Origin: Deltaproteobacteria bacterium
GTDB lineage: Bacteria > Desulfobacterota > Syntrophobacteria > B119-G9
Reading direction: 5' to 3'
Assembly: GCA_003646715.1 (NCBI GenBank)
Contig: QMLL01000155.1
Location: forward strand, 1-5,206
DNA: 5,206 nt
This document shows, in pieces, positions 1 through 5,206 of the stretch (its first letter is position 1; the number at the start of each line of letters is the position of its first letter). The notes below the pieces were generated by a model, which was given only the letters and a program-made list of their open reading frames with translations, did no database searches and had not been told where the DNA came from. A program made the position numbers and the translations under genes.

Positions 1-247
1 AAAAAGAACGCAATGCAGATAATTTCCTTCCTATCGAACTCTTTTTGTGGGTAAAATGGAGACGACCCAAAAACGAGAATATGTCTGAATGGTCGATTTT
101 ATCAATTTTTATGTTGTCTTCTTTCTTGGTTGCTTTTAAGTGTGAATAAAACTGGTTTAAGTCGCTTTTGTAGTTTCTTATTGTTTCTTTGCTTGCTGAC
201 TTTTCAAGCTTTAAATATCTTATGTATTCGTCGATTTTTTCCTTCAA
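1..247 (-). CDS. xerC/xerD: Tyrosine recombinase XerC/XerD-like, N-terminal part (cut by left edge)
   Basis: Reading the minus strand leftward gives an open frame that runs off the window. Its product contains IDEYIRYLKLEKSASKETI, then RNYKSDLNQFYSHL, and ends at the edge with SSIGRKLSALRSF. This is the SAM-like core-binding N-terminal domain of Xer recombinases: a first helix with the LEK.S..T...Y..DL signature, then the K.SS..R.LSALR helix that contacts DNA. The catalytic domain (R-H-R-Y residues) lies outside the window, so activity cannot be judged. Family members resolve chromosome dimers at dif together with a partner Xer and FtsK; some are phage or element integrases. I chose the TTG at 247 because GAGGA (255-259, minus strand) lies 7 bases upstream and the product starts like typical Xer proteins. 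An in-frame ATG at 286 would add 13 residues but has no Shine-Dalgarno sequence, and a stop lies five codons above it. XerC and XerD cannot be told apart from this part. Confidence 0.85.
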   Translation of the reverse strand, partial: MKEKIDEYIRYLKLEKSASKETIRNYKSDLNQFYSHLKATKKEDNIKIDKIDHSDIFSFLGRLHFTHKKSSIGRKLSALRSF

Positions 248-254
248 TGGCGCT

Positions 255-259
255 TCCTC
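255..259 (-). promoter_or_regulatory. Shine-Dalgarno sequence for the xer gene
   Basis: On the minus strand GAGGA sits 7 bases before the TTG at 247. The alternative ATG at 286 has only A+T-rich sequence before it, so this site is the main reason for preferring the shorter start. Confidence 0.5.
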
Positions 260-346
260 GACAAAAACCTGATAATAAGAGTGCATTTTGCACAATAATT
301 ATGTTAATTTTATCTATCGAAAAGTTCTTTATTTACCACATAAGTG

Positions 347-358
347 TGTATATATACA
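347..358. repeat. 12-bp perfect palindrome TGTATATATACA
   Basis: TGTATATATACA reads identically on both strands. The flanking bases (G at 346, A at 359) do not extend the symmetry. It lies in the gap between two divergent genes, about 100 bases upstream of the preferred xer start, so an operator or a melting-prone promoter element is possible. Its alternating TA core makes chance occurrence in A+T-rich DNA quite likely. Confidence 0.4.
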
Positions 359-437
359 ATTCAAAATGTAACAGATTAAGTCATAATGAAAATTTGCGAT
401 AAATTTTTCCGCAGGACTAGCTTTGTGTTAAGCGATA

Positions 438-453
438 TTGACACTAATGTCAA
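438..453. promoter_or_regulatory. Dyad TTGACA-CTAA-TGTCAA, possible operator/-35 of dgt
   Basis: Two perfect 6-base arms flank a 4-base centre. The left arm is also a consensus sigma70 -35 hexamer. Seventeen bases after it lies GATGAC (461-466), which matches only three positions of TATAAT, so the promoter is weak on paper. If it is used, transcription would start near 473 and the dyad would overlap the -35, as repressor sites often do. The symmetry is seen directly; its role is inferred. Confidence 0.4.
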
Positions 454-536
454 AAAATCTGATGACTGTCTGGAGAAACTGAGGGTTGAGTTTGAGGTTA
501 TTGAGTGTGAAATTCATGGAGTATTCCGGGTTGAAG

Positions 537-1586
537 ATGGTTACAATACGAGAAATGCTTGAGGCTAGAGAAGAACAGAATTTGCATCAGCGGGCGCAGC
601 TAAGCTCAAAAACACGTGGTCGATTACGTCCTGAAAGGGAGTGCGAATTAAGAACATGTTACCAGAGAGACCGGGACCGAATATTGCACAGTAAGGCTTT
701 TAGGAGACTGAAACATAAAACTCAGGTGTTTCTCTCTCCAACCGGTGACCATTATAGAACCAGACTGACTCACACTCTGGAAGTTTCGCAGATAGCAAGG
801 ACAATTGGTAAGGCGCTTTACTTGAACGAGGATTTGATCGAAGCAATTGCACTGGGGCACGACATTGGACATACTCCTTTCGGTCACTCCGGGGAGAAAG
901 CCCTGGATGCTATTGTGCCTGGCGGTTTTTCTCACAATAAACAGAGCCTCAGAATTGTTGACAAGCTGGCCAGGAACGGTAACGGGATAAATTTGACATG
1001 GGAAGTAAGAGACGGCATTCTTAAGCATTCGAAGGGAAGAGGCGAAATTAACATAGCAATGAACAAGAGCGAAGAATTGCCGGGTACGCTGGAAGGAAAA
1101 GTTGTTAGGATTGCGGATATCATCGCTTACATAAACCACGACCTGGATGATGCAATCAGGGCAGGGATTTTAAAAGACAGTGATATCCCGTCGAGATTTA
1201 CCCGAAGCTTGGGTGAAACGCATTCCGAGCGCATTCATGCCATGGTCACAGACGTCGTACTGGAGACCAAGCTTCAAGATACCAAGGATATTTTTCTGAG
1301 CGCGGAAATGACAGAAGTTTTGACTGAACTGAGAGATTTCCTTTTTGATAAGGTATATGAATCGCCAACAGTGCAGGAGGGTTTCGATGGAGCAAAAAAG
1401 ATCATAGAAGAACTTTATTTCAGGTTCCTGGAAGATGATGATCTTTTTTACAAAGAGATCGGATCTGTTAACAATAATAGTACGCGCGAAAGGGTAGTCT
1501 GTGACTTCATTGCTGGTATGACTGACAGGTATGCCCTCGAATTATACAAACGAGTCTTCTTGCCCAGGCCGTGGATGAGGGTTTAG
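537..1586 (+). CDS. dgt: Deoxyguanosinetriphosphate triphosphohydrolase-like protein (type 2 dGTPase, HD domain)
   Basis: The 349-residue product is a cytoplasmic HD-superfamily hydrolase that should split dNTPs into deoxynucleoside and triphosphate, acting on nucleotide-pool balance. The metal-binding set is intact (numbered from ATG 537): H79 in RLTHTLEV, H108-D109 in GHDIGHTPFGH, and D194 in RIADIIAY. Other family marks are the N-terminal SKTRGR, the RILHSKAFRRLKHKTQVF block, FSHNKQSLRI near 131-140, and the C-terminal FLPRPW ending. Length and ends match complete type-2 members. These enzymes are often allosteric, with broad dNTP use, so strict dGTP specificity should not be assumed. Some dGTPases also restrict phage by depleting dNTPs; nothing here points to that. 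Start choice: the frame is open from a TTG at 486, with an ATG at 516 and a TTG at 531. ATG 537 gives the family-like MVTIREMLEAREEQ; TTG 531 has the better-spaced Shine-Dalgarno (GGAG, 518-521). The next gene follows after 68 bases and may be co-transcribed. Confidence 0.95.
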   Translation: MVTIREMLEAREEQNLHQRAQLSSKTRGRLRPERECELRTCYQRDRDRILHSKAFRRLKHKTQVFLSPTGDHYRTRLTHTLEVSQIARTIGKALYLNEDLIEAIALGHDIGHTPFGHSGEKALDAIVPGGFSHNKQSLRIVDKLARNGNGINLTWEVRDGILKHSKGRGEINIAMNKSEELPGTLEGKVVRIADIIAYINHDLDDAIRAGILKDSDIPSRFTRSLGETHSERIHAMVTDVVLETKLQDTKDIFLSAEMTEVLTELRDFLFDKVYESPTVQEGFDGAKKIIEELYFRFLEDDDLFYKEIGSVNNNSTRERVVCDFIAGMTDRYALELYKRVFLPRPWMRV

Positions 1587-1642
1587 GTGTTGGCAAAAAC
1601 TTTGCATCAAGAATCAATGAATTTGTAAGAAAATACATAAAC

Positions 1643-1647
1643 AGGAG
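1643..1647 (+). promoter_or_regulatory. Shine-Dalgarno sequence of the acidic-protein gene
   Basis: AGGAG lies 7 bases before the ATG at 1655. It is the clearest ribosome site in the window and fixes that start. The dgt-downstream gap shows no convincing terminator, which fits co-transcription with dgt. Confidence 0.75.
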
Positions 1648-1654
1648 CTGAGCT

Positions 1655-2875
1655 ATGTTTAAATTTAAAAAAAATGAAGACAAAAGTGAGGATCTGAAGT
1701 TTAATAGTGAAGAGCTTGATTTGAACGTACTTGAAAAAGAAATTGTAGAATTAGTTGATATAGTTGAAGATTCGGAATCAGCACTGAGTGTCTCCGGGGA
1801 ATTGCAGCTTACCGATGAAGTAACTGAAGTAACTGATGATAGAGATGCTGAATCACCACTGGATGATGTTGAATTTCCTACGGAGGTTCGCCAAATAGCT
1901 GAGGAGTTTGAGGAAGAATTTACCAGAAATGAAGATATTGACGAGCCTACTTCATTGAATTTGGATAAAGAACTCGAGAAAGTTACTCAGAAAAGGCCTT
2001 ACGGAGACAAGGTGATTGCAGAAACGTTGGGCCTTGGGGAAGATGATTCACTGGTAACCGCCCTTAGAAGTGAAAAAATAATGGGACCTTCGGCAAGTGA
2101 GAAAGAAGATGAAAGCACAAAGGATCTTGAAAGTGAACCCGATGTTGATGATAAAACTCTTCTCGTGAACATGCCCGCTGATATTGGAGACCTGAAGTCT
2201 GACCTGGATAGCCAGGATGAAGAGGGCATTCTTACTCTTACTGAAGAACTCAATGATGAAAAAAATACCACCGTGGATACGGCGGCTTTGAAGAACTGTC
2301 CCTTGATTGAGGATTCCACAGAAGTAAAGTTTAGGGAAGAATCGCCAGCACCCGGTGAGGATGAGGTAAAAGAAGAGTTATTTCAGGAAACGAAAGTTGA
2401 CCTGAGTATTTCTCAGATTCTCTCAACTGATAGTCTTGAGACGGACCTGAAGGAAGAGCTTAAAGAAGATTTTATGGTAGATTCAAGTGAAATCGCGTAC
2501 CAGGAAACTCAGGTGGAAATGCCAGCCCCGGATACATTCGGGCTTGAAGAAAAAATGGATGAAGAGATAGCGGAAGGCCAGCTCGAAGACGAAAGTTCAC
2601 CAGTGGTGGATGAAGGGATGGAAGGATTTTCTGGTGTAGCGGATGATGAAGTTATGTCAGAAGTAGAGGAGCAGGAAAAGGCTGACGTTGCTGAGCAGGT
2701 TGCGTCTGTCCCGGCGATAGATCAAGAACAAATAGTTGAAAAGATACTGGAGACTTTAAGACCGGAAATAGTTGAGATTGTTACCAAGTCTGTAAAGGAA
2801 GAGCTTCCAAACATTATAGAAAAAGTTATTACGGAGGAAATTGCGAAAATAAAGAAGTTTTTGGGTAGTGATTAA
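1655..2875 (+). CDS. Acidic, probably disordered protein with PopZ-like C-terminal helices
   Basis: I do not recognise this 406-residue protein as a named family. By hand count about 30% of residues are Asp or Glu, against about 38 Lys/Arg, giving a net charge near -85. There is one Cys (C215) and no Trp. Three parts can be seen: a short basic start (MFKFKK) followed by a predicted helix around 21-40; a long acidic, Ser/Thr/Pro-containing middle (about 41-350) with no repeats or globular core that I can see; and a helical tail (about 355-403) containing LRPEIVEIV, then LPNIIEKVITEEIAKIK. The tail resembles the oligomerisation end of PopZ (pattern LRP, LP.IVE, EEI), and also the similar tails of some deltaproteobacterial response-regulator-like proteins. 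PopZ has the same order: helix, acidic linker, helices. No signal peptide or membrane segment is seen, so it is cytoplasmic. A polar or scaffolding role is inference. The start is secure: ATG with AGGAG 7 bases upstream. Codon use is ordinary for a real gene. Confidence 0.85.
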   Translation: MFKFKKNEDKSEDLKFNSEELDLNVLEKEIVELVDIVEDSESALSVSGELQLTDEVTEVTDDRDAESPLDDVEFPTEVRQIAEEFEEEFTRNEDIDEPTSLNLDKELEKVTQKRPYGDKVIAETLGLGEDDSLVTALRSEKIMGPSASEKEDESTKDLESEPDVDDKTLLVNMPADIGDLKSDLDSQDEEGILTLTEELNDEKNTTVDTAALKNCPLIEDSTEVKFREESPAPGEDEVKEELFQETKVDLSISQILSTDSLETDLKEELKEDFMVDSSEIAYQETQVEMPAPDTFGLEEKMDEEIAEGQLEDESSPVVDEGMEGFSGVADDEVMSEVEEQEKADVAEQVASVPAIDQEQIVEKILETLRPEIVEIVTKSVKEELPNIIEKVITEEIAKIKKFLGSD

Positions 2876-2880
2876 AGTAG

Positions 2881-2929
2881 TCGACGCAAGTGGCGGATTT
2901 ACGTCGGATAAGCGTTAAATTCTTTTTTT
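2881..2929 (+). terminator. Weak candidate terminator after the acidic-protein gene
   Basis: CGACG (2882-2886) and CGTCG (2902-2906) can pair around a 15-base loop, and a run of seven T lies at 2923-2929. The T run is 16 bases beyond the stem and the stem is only 5 bp, so this is not a textbook intrinsic terminator. Confidence 0.2.
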
Positions 2930-2943
2930 AGATTAGCTGCATG

Positions 2944-2963
2944 AACGGCACAGCGTGTCCGTT
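2944..2963. repeat. Imperfect hairpin in the gap before the GAF/H-box gene
   Basis: AACGG (2944-2948) pairs with CCGTT (2959-2963). The inside adds three more pairs (CAC with GTG, or ACA with TGT) around a 3-base loop with a single bulge. No T run follows, so it is not a terminator. It could be a transcript-stabilising stem, part of a small RNA, or chance. Confidence 0.35.
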
Positions 2964-3040
2964 GTTCTGACGAAGTTTCTGGGATGTATTAAGTGTCGTG
3001 ATGAGTAAAAAAAACAAGGCACGAACCGACTCTATTTCTC

Positions 3041-3069
3041 TTGACGTTGGGGAAAAAACTATTTATTAA
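3041..3069 (+). promoter_or_regulatory. Sigma70-type promoter of the GAF/H-box gene
   Basis: TTGACG (3041-3046, 5 of 6 consensus) is followed after exactly 17 bases by TATTAA (3064-3069, 4 of 6). Transcription would start near 3076, leaving a leader of about 45 bases before the ATG at 3121. This suggests the gene is transcribed on its own and not only as part of the upstream pair. Confidence 0.55.
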
Positions 3070-3110
3070 AAGGATCGAAATCGGTGGTGAAATTCAAGAG
3101 GCCCTTCCGA

Positions 3111-3114
3111 AGGA
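3111..3114 (+). promoter_or_regulatory. Shine-Dalgarno sequence that selects ATG 3121
   Basis: AGGA lies 6 bases before the ATG at 3121. The in-frame TTG at 3115 directly abuts this site, so it cannot use it; the frame is closed by a TGA at 3088-3090. Confidence 0.6.
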
Positions 3115-3120
3115 TTGGCA

Positions 3121-4485
3121 ATGGAAATAAATCCAGAATTACTGGATAAAATTTGTAGAAACATGATTGAAACAATCCTTCTATGCCTTCCTCATGCTAC
3201 CAAGGGTACCATCTACCGAATAGGCCCCCCACCGGAGCTCAGAGCTGTGAGAGTGGCATCCGGGAAGAGAGTTTCATCCAATTCGCATCTTGAATGGGGA
3301 CTGCCAGAAAGGTCTGATTACAACTACCCGGGTAAATCCTGGGATCAGTACCGCGATAAACCCGGCGGGATTCTTGAAGCAATGGGGTGGTGTGTGGAAA
3401 GGCAGAAAAGCTGGACATCTGACAAGCCGGATGAAAATATCAGGAGTGTCCGAAAACAGTTGTCCGGCGAACGAGAAGATTTCCATCACATGGAACCAGT
3501 TTTGATTCCCAAAGCACATTTATACTCTCCGCATTTACCAAAACCAAAGTATCCTAAGAACTTTCATGGTCAGGAAATATGGCAGGATAGCAATTACGAA
3601 GTTGGAGCAGTTATAAAGATTCATTTTCTTGACCACACCATAAAGAGAGGAGACAGATCCACAAAAATAATAAAGAAGCTATCAAGGTCTCTGGGAACTG
3701 AGCTTTTTTCGCTCTATCTCCGGGAAGCGGCCTTGAAAGCTCAAAAGGATCTGGAAGAAGAACGTTTTCGCATGTGCAACGAACTGGCGCATGAACTCAG
3801 GAATACTTTAACGAAATGGAGCTTTTTATATTCGGCAATTAATCATGAAATTAGCTTTCTTCGGGAACAATGGGAAAATCTTCTCTCTGATAATTATCCC
3901 GATGTGACCTTCAAGAAACATATCCTGGACAAGTTAAAATCTGAACTGGAAGATATCACCAAACATCTTGACCACGATGATAGAGAAATCGGTAAGGAAC
4001 TTTTTAAATTCCAGGATGAATTTTCAAACCTTGCGCTGTTGCCTCAACAGGGCAAAATGTGGGTAAGGAATAAGCTCCGGCCCAAATGGTTCGAAGTCTT
4101 TTCTCGTGCTTCTCTCTCTGTGGAAAAACAAACAAAAATACTTGCCCTGCTTCAAGAATTAGAAAACTCCCTCTTTCTGGGACAGGATCCCAAGCTCATA
4201 AAAGATTTAAAGACCATTCCTGAAGATCTTAAGAATAAATGGGTGAAGATAGCTTATTCTTCTTTCCCTAGTTCCGGTGACCATTTTCTGGATGAAATCG
4301 AGGAATTTTTGGATCACCCCTATTTGAATATCCCTCACAAGCATCAGTCGCGAAAAATTATGAGAGCCCTGAAAACGCTTGTACACATCATTCCTGAAGT
4401 AGAGTATAAGGCTAATAAGGCTCTTAAAGACATCGGTAAAGGAACGAACGGCTCAAGTATAATCTTTTCCGGACTCCATCCGTAA
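3121..4485 (+). CDS. GAF-like sensor protein with histidine-kinase H-box but no ATPase domain
   Basis: I cannot name this 454-residue cytoplasmic protein. Numbered from ATG 3121, residues about 10-190 look like a divergent GAF-type sensor module: KGTIYRIG near 28-35, GWCVERQKSWTS near 89-100, MEPVLIPKAHLY near 124-135 and the strand VGAVIKIHFLD near 161-171. A long charged helix (about 193-220) leads into NELAHELRNTLTKW, a good match to the H-box of HisKA dimerisation domains, with H224 as the possible phosphoacceptor and the usual E-L-R-N after it. A second long helical stretch (about 263-305) could complete the hairpin. The remaining 150 residues are helical and lack the N-box and the DxGxG-type motifs of HATPase_c, so it should not autophosphorylate. 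It could be a phosphotransfer protein, a pseudokinase partner or a sensor-coupled scaffold. It has its own promoter; the acidic-protein gene lies upstream and surE downstream. There is no signal peptide or membrane segment. The gene is certain; its function is not. Confidence 0.9.
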   Translation: MEINPELLDKICRNMIETILLCLPHATKGTIYRIGPPPELRAVRVASGKRVSSNSHLEWGLPERSDYNYPGKSWDQYRDKPGGILEAMGWCVERQKSWTSDKPDENIRSVRKQLSGEREDFHHMEPVLIPKAHLYSPHLPKPKYPKNFHGQEIWQDSNYEVGAVIKIHFLDHTIKRGDRSTKIIKKLSRSLGTELFSLYLREAALKAQKDLEEERFRMCNELAHELRNTLTKWSFLYSAINHEISFLREQWENLLSDNYPDVTFKKHILDKLKSELEDITKHLDHDDREIGKELFKFQDEFSNLALLPQQGKMWVRNKLRPKWFEVFSRASLSVEKQTKILALLQELENSLFLGQDPKLIKDLKTIPEDLKNKWVKIAYSSFPSSGDHFLDEIEEFLDHPYLNIPHKHQSRKIMRALKTLVHIIPEVEYKANKALKDIGKGTNGSSIIFSGLHP

Positions 4486-4504
4486 TAAAGATTTCCGGTT
4501 TTTT
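4469..4504 (+). terminator. Weak candidate terminator overlapping the end of the GAF/H-box gene
   Basis: CCGGA (4469-4473) can pair with TCCGG (4494-4498), which is followed at once by six T (4499-4504). The stem is only 5 bp with a 20-base loop and begins inside the coding region. It is the best termination signal near this gene, but weak. Confidence 0.25.
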
Positions 4505-4527
4505 GCTGCTCTTTTACTGAGTGGACC

Positions 4528-4545
4528 TGATAGTCTTATCTATCA
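4528..4545. repeat. Dyad TGATAG-N6-CTATCA upstream of the surE promoter
   Basis: Perfect 6-base arms are separated by six bases (TCTTAT). The right arm ends two bases before the -35 hexamer at 4548, so the centre is about 46 bases upstream of the predicted transcription start. That is a usual place for a dimeric activator or repressor. The symmetry is direct observation; regulation is inferred. Confidence 0.4.
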
Positions 4546-4547
4546 AT

Positions 4548-4576
4548 TTGACAACTTGGCGCTTCTGCTTTAGATT
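4548..4576 (+). promoter_or_regulatory. Sigma70-type promoter of surE
   Basis: A perfect TTGACA (4548-4553) is followed after 17 bases by TAGATT (4571-4576, 4 of 6 consensus). Transcription would start near 4583, giving a leader of about 64 bases before the surE start. It is the best promoter in the window. Confidence 0.6.
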
Positions 4577-4635
4577 TCGAACGGCAGAAAGGTAATGTGG
4601 GAGAAAAAAATAATTCCTAAGCAAGGTGAAGCAGA

Positions 4636-4639
4636 GAGG
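4636..4639 (+). promoter_or_regulatory. Shine-Dalgarno sequence that selects TTG 4647 for surE
   Basis: GAGG (within AGAGAGG) ends 7 bases before the TTG at 4647. The only other in-frame start above it, GTG at 4626, has no comparable site, and a TAA at 4611-4613 closes the frame. Confidence 0.65.
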
Positions 4640-4646
4640 TGCTGAT

Positions 4647-5206
4647 TTGAAGCGGGTCCTTATCACAAATGACGATGGAATATATGCAAAAGGTATTGAA
4701 GTTCTATTCTTCGAACTCCGGAAGGAATTCGAGGTGATAGTGGTAGCACCCGAGACAGAGCAAAGCGCTGTGGGACATGCGATAACGCTTATAAACCCGC
4801 TTAGACTGAAGAAAATTAACAGAAACGGGGAATTCTTTGGCTATGCGATAAATGGTACGCCTGCGGATTGTGTCAAGCTCGCAATCAAGGAATTGGTAAA
4901 GGAGCCTCTGGACCTGGTAGTATCCGGTATAAATCTGGGAGCAAACGTAGGGATTAACGTGATTTACTCGGGCACCGTTTCCGCTGCCACTGAAGGTACG
5001 ATGATGGGAGTGCCTTCTATCGCAGTTTCTATTGATACGTTCAAGGATCCTGATTTCAGACCTGCCGCAAAGGTTGCTCGACAAATTGCCAGAATGGTCA
5101 TTGAAAAAGGGCTTCCGGATAATACTTCGTTGAACGTAAATGTGCCTGCTGTGCCGTATGAGGAGATAAAAGGATTTGCCATCACAAAGCAGGGGACGTC
5201 GAGATT
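4647..5206 (+). CDS. surE: 5'/3'-nucleotidase SurE, N-terminal part (cut by right edge)
   Basis: The first 186 residues of a SurE survival protein are present; the family is usually about 250 residues, so the last quarter is missing. SurE is a cytoplasmic metal-dependent phosphatase that removes phosphate from nucleoside 5'- and 3'-monophosphates, and in some bacteria acts on short polyphosphate. The active-site set is intact: D9 and D10 in VLITNDDGIYAKG, S40 in APETEQSAVGHAIT, and N96 in SGINLGANVG. The conserved INGTPADCVKLA (about 68-79) and YSGTVSAATEG (about 107-117) follow. The start is TTG, chosen for its Shine-Dalgarno spacing and because MKRVLITNDDG is the normal family start; GTG 4626 would add seven residues. 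It is probably transcribed from the promoter at 4548-4576. In many proteobacteria surE neighbours pcm and nlpD; here the upstream gene is the unrelated GAF/H-box gene, and what follows is unseen. Confidence 0.95.
   Translation, partial: MKRVLITNDDGIYAKGIEVLFFELRKEFEVIVVAPETEQSAVGHAITLINPLRLKKINRNGEFFGYAINGTPADCVKLAIKELVKEPLDLVVSGINLGANVGINVIYSGTVSAATEGTMMGVPSIAVSIDTFKDPDFRPAAKVARQIARMVIEKGLPDNTSLNVNVPAVPYEEIKGFAITKQGTSR

Larger units (their letters stand above)
248..536. other. Divergent intergenic region between xer and dgt
   Basis: This stretch separates two divergently read genes, so it should hold both promoters and may hold shared control sites. It is strongly A+T-rich in the middle. 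Two perfect dyads are visible (347-358 and 438-453). I could not find a convincing -35/-10 pair for xer; a TAAAAT hexamer on the minus strand near 307-312 is a possible -10 without a good -35. No coding frame here looks genuine: the 90-codon plus-strand frame that crosses it is antisense to xer for half its length. Confidence 0.6.

Noticed and set aside
3..149. Plus-strand frame open from the left edge, possibly the end of an upstream gene
   Set aside because: It is antisense to the well-supported Xer N-terminal domain and has no recognisable protein signature.
347..358. LexA (SOS) box reading of the TGTATATATACA palindrome
   Set aside because: Spacing is two bases too short and the flanking CTG/CAG pattern is missing.
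130..402. 90-codon plus-strand frame coding for a hydrophobic Phe/Leu/Ile-rich peptide
   Set aside because: Its first half is antisense to the xer coding region, the rest is A+T-rich intergenic DNA, and there is no ribosome site; the composition is what antisense of Lys/Glu codons gives.
648..1139. 163-codon minus-strand frame inside dgt
   Set aside because: It lies fully opposite the conserved HD-domain coding region and its product has no family features.
1593..1605. GCAAA-AAC-TTTGC inverted repeat between dgt and the acidic-protein gene
   Set aside because: Five mostly A-T pairs with no T run after it; too weak for a terminator or regulatory claim.
1587..1628. Thirteen sense codons in frame after the dgt TAG, suggesting stop-codon readthrough
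   Set aside because: The dgt product already ends with the normal family C-terminus (FLPRPW), and a 13-codon open stretch is expected by chance.
1999..2319. 106-codon Ser-rich minus-strand frame inside the acidic-protein gene
   Set aside because: Ser/Ala/Leu richness is the expected antisense of Glu/Asp codons; no ribosome site.
3001..3069. 22-codon frame MSKKNKARTDSISLDVGEKTIY as a small gene
   Set aside because: No Shine-Dalgarno sequence, and its end coincides with the well-placed promoter of the next gene.
3290..3505. 71-codon plus-strand frame overlapping the GAF/H-box gene
   Set aside because: It is an alternate-frame shadow of a long, well-supported coding region.
4704..5185. Minus-strand frames opposite surE
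   Set aside because: Both are shadows of the strongly conserved SurE coding frame.

Overview
The window comes from a bacterial chromosome of moderate A+T richness (about 40-45% G+C by eye). It carries five protein genes: xer (minus strand, cut by the left edge), dgt, an unnamed acidic-protein gene, an unnamed gene for a sensor-like protein, and surE (cut by the right edge). The gene set (Xer recombinase, type-2 dNTP triphosphohydrolase, SurE) and the C-terminal helix pattern of the acidic protein suggest a Gram-negative-type environmental lineage. The sequence alone does not fix the phylum; Desulfobacterota, Nitrospirota, Planctomycetota and Omnitrophota would all be reasonable places to look. 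I see no tRNA, rRNA, insertion sequence, CRISPR array or phage module.

Layout: the minus strand at the left edge holds the N-terminal part of a tyrosine recombinase of the XerC/XerD type. It is divergent from a complete dgt gene (about 537-1586), and the A+T-rich gap between them contains two short perfect dyads. A gap of 68 bases without a convincing terminator separates dgt from an ORF (1655-2875) encoding a very acidic, probably disordered 406-residue protein. That protein ends in a short helical segment resembling the C-terminal oligomerisation region of PopZ (DUF2497-like). A 245-base gap with a hairpin and a good sigma70-type promoter leads to a 454-residue protein (3121-4485) with a GAF-like N-terminal half and a histidine-kinase-style H-box. 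Where the kinase ATPase domain should be it has only helical sequence. A third gap has a 6-bp dyad directly upstream of a TTGACA-N17-TAGATT promoter, followed by surE from a TTG start at 4647, open to the right edge.

How they fit: XerC/D (chromosome dimer resolution), dNTP hydrolysis and SurE nucleotide phosphatase are housekeeping or nucleotide-pool functions. The two unnamed proteins are the novel part: a possible pole-organising scaffold and an orphan phosphoacceptor-like signalling protein lie side by side. A functional link between them is speculation, because each probably has its own transcription signals. No clear new multi-gene defence or biosynthetic system is visible.
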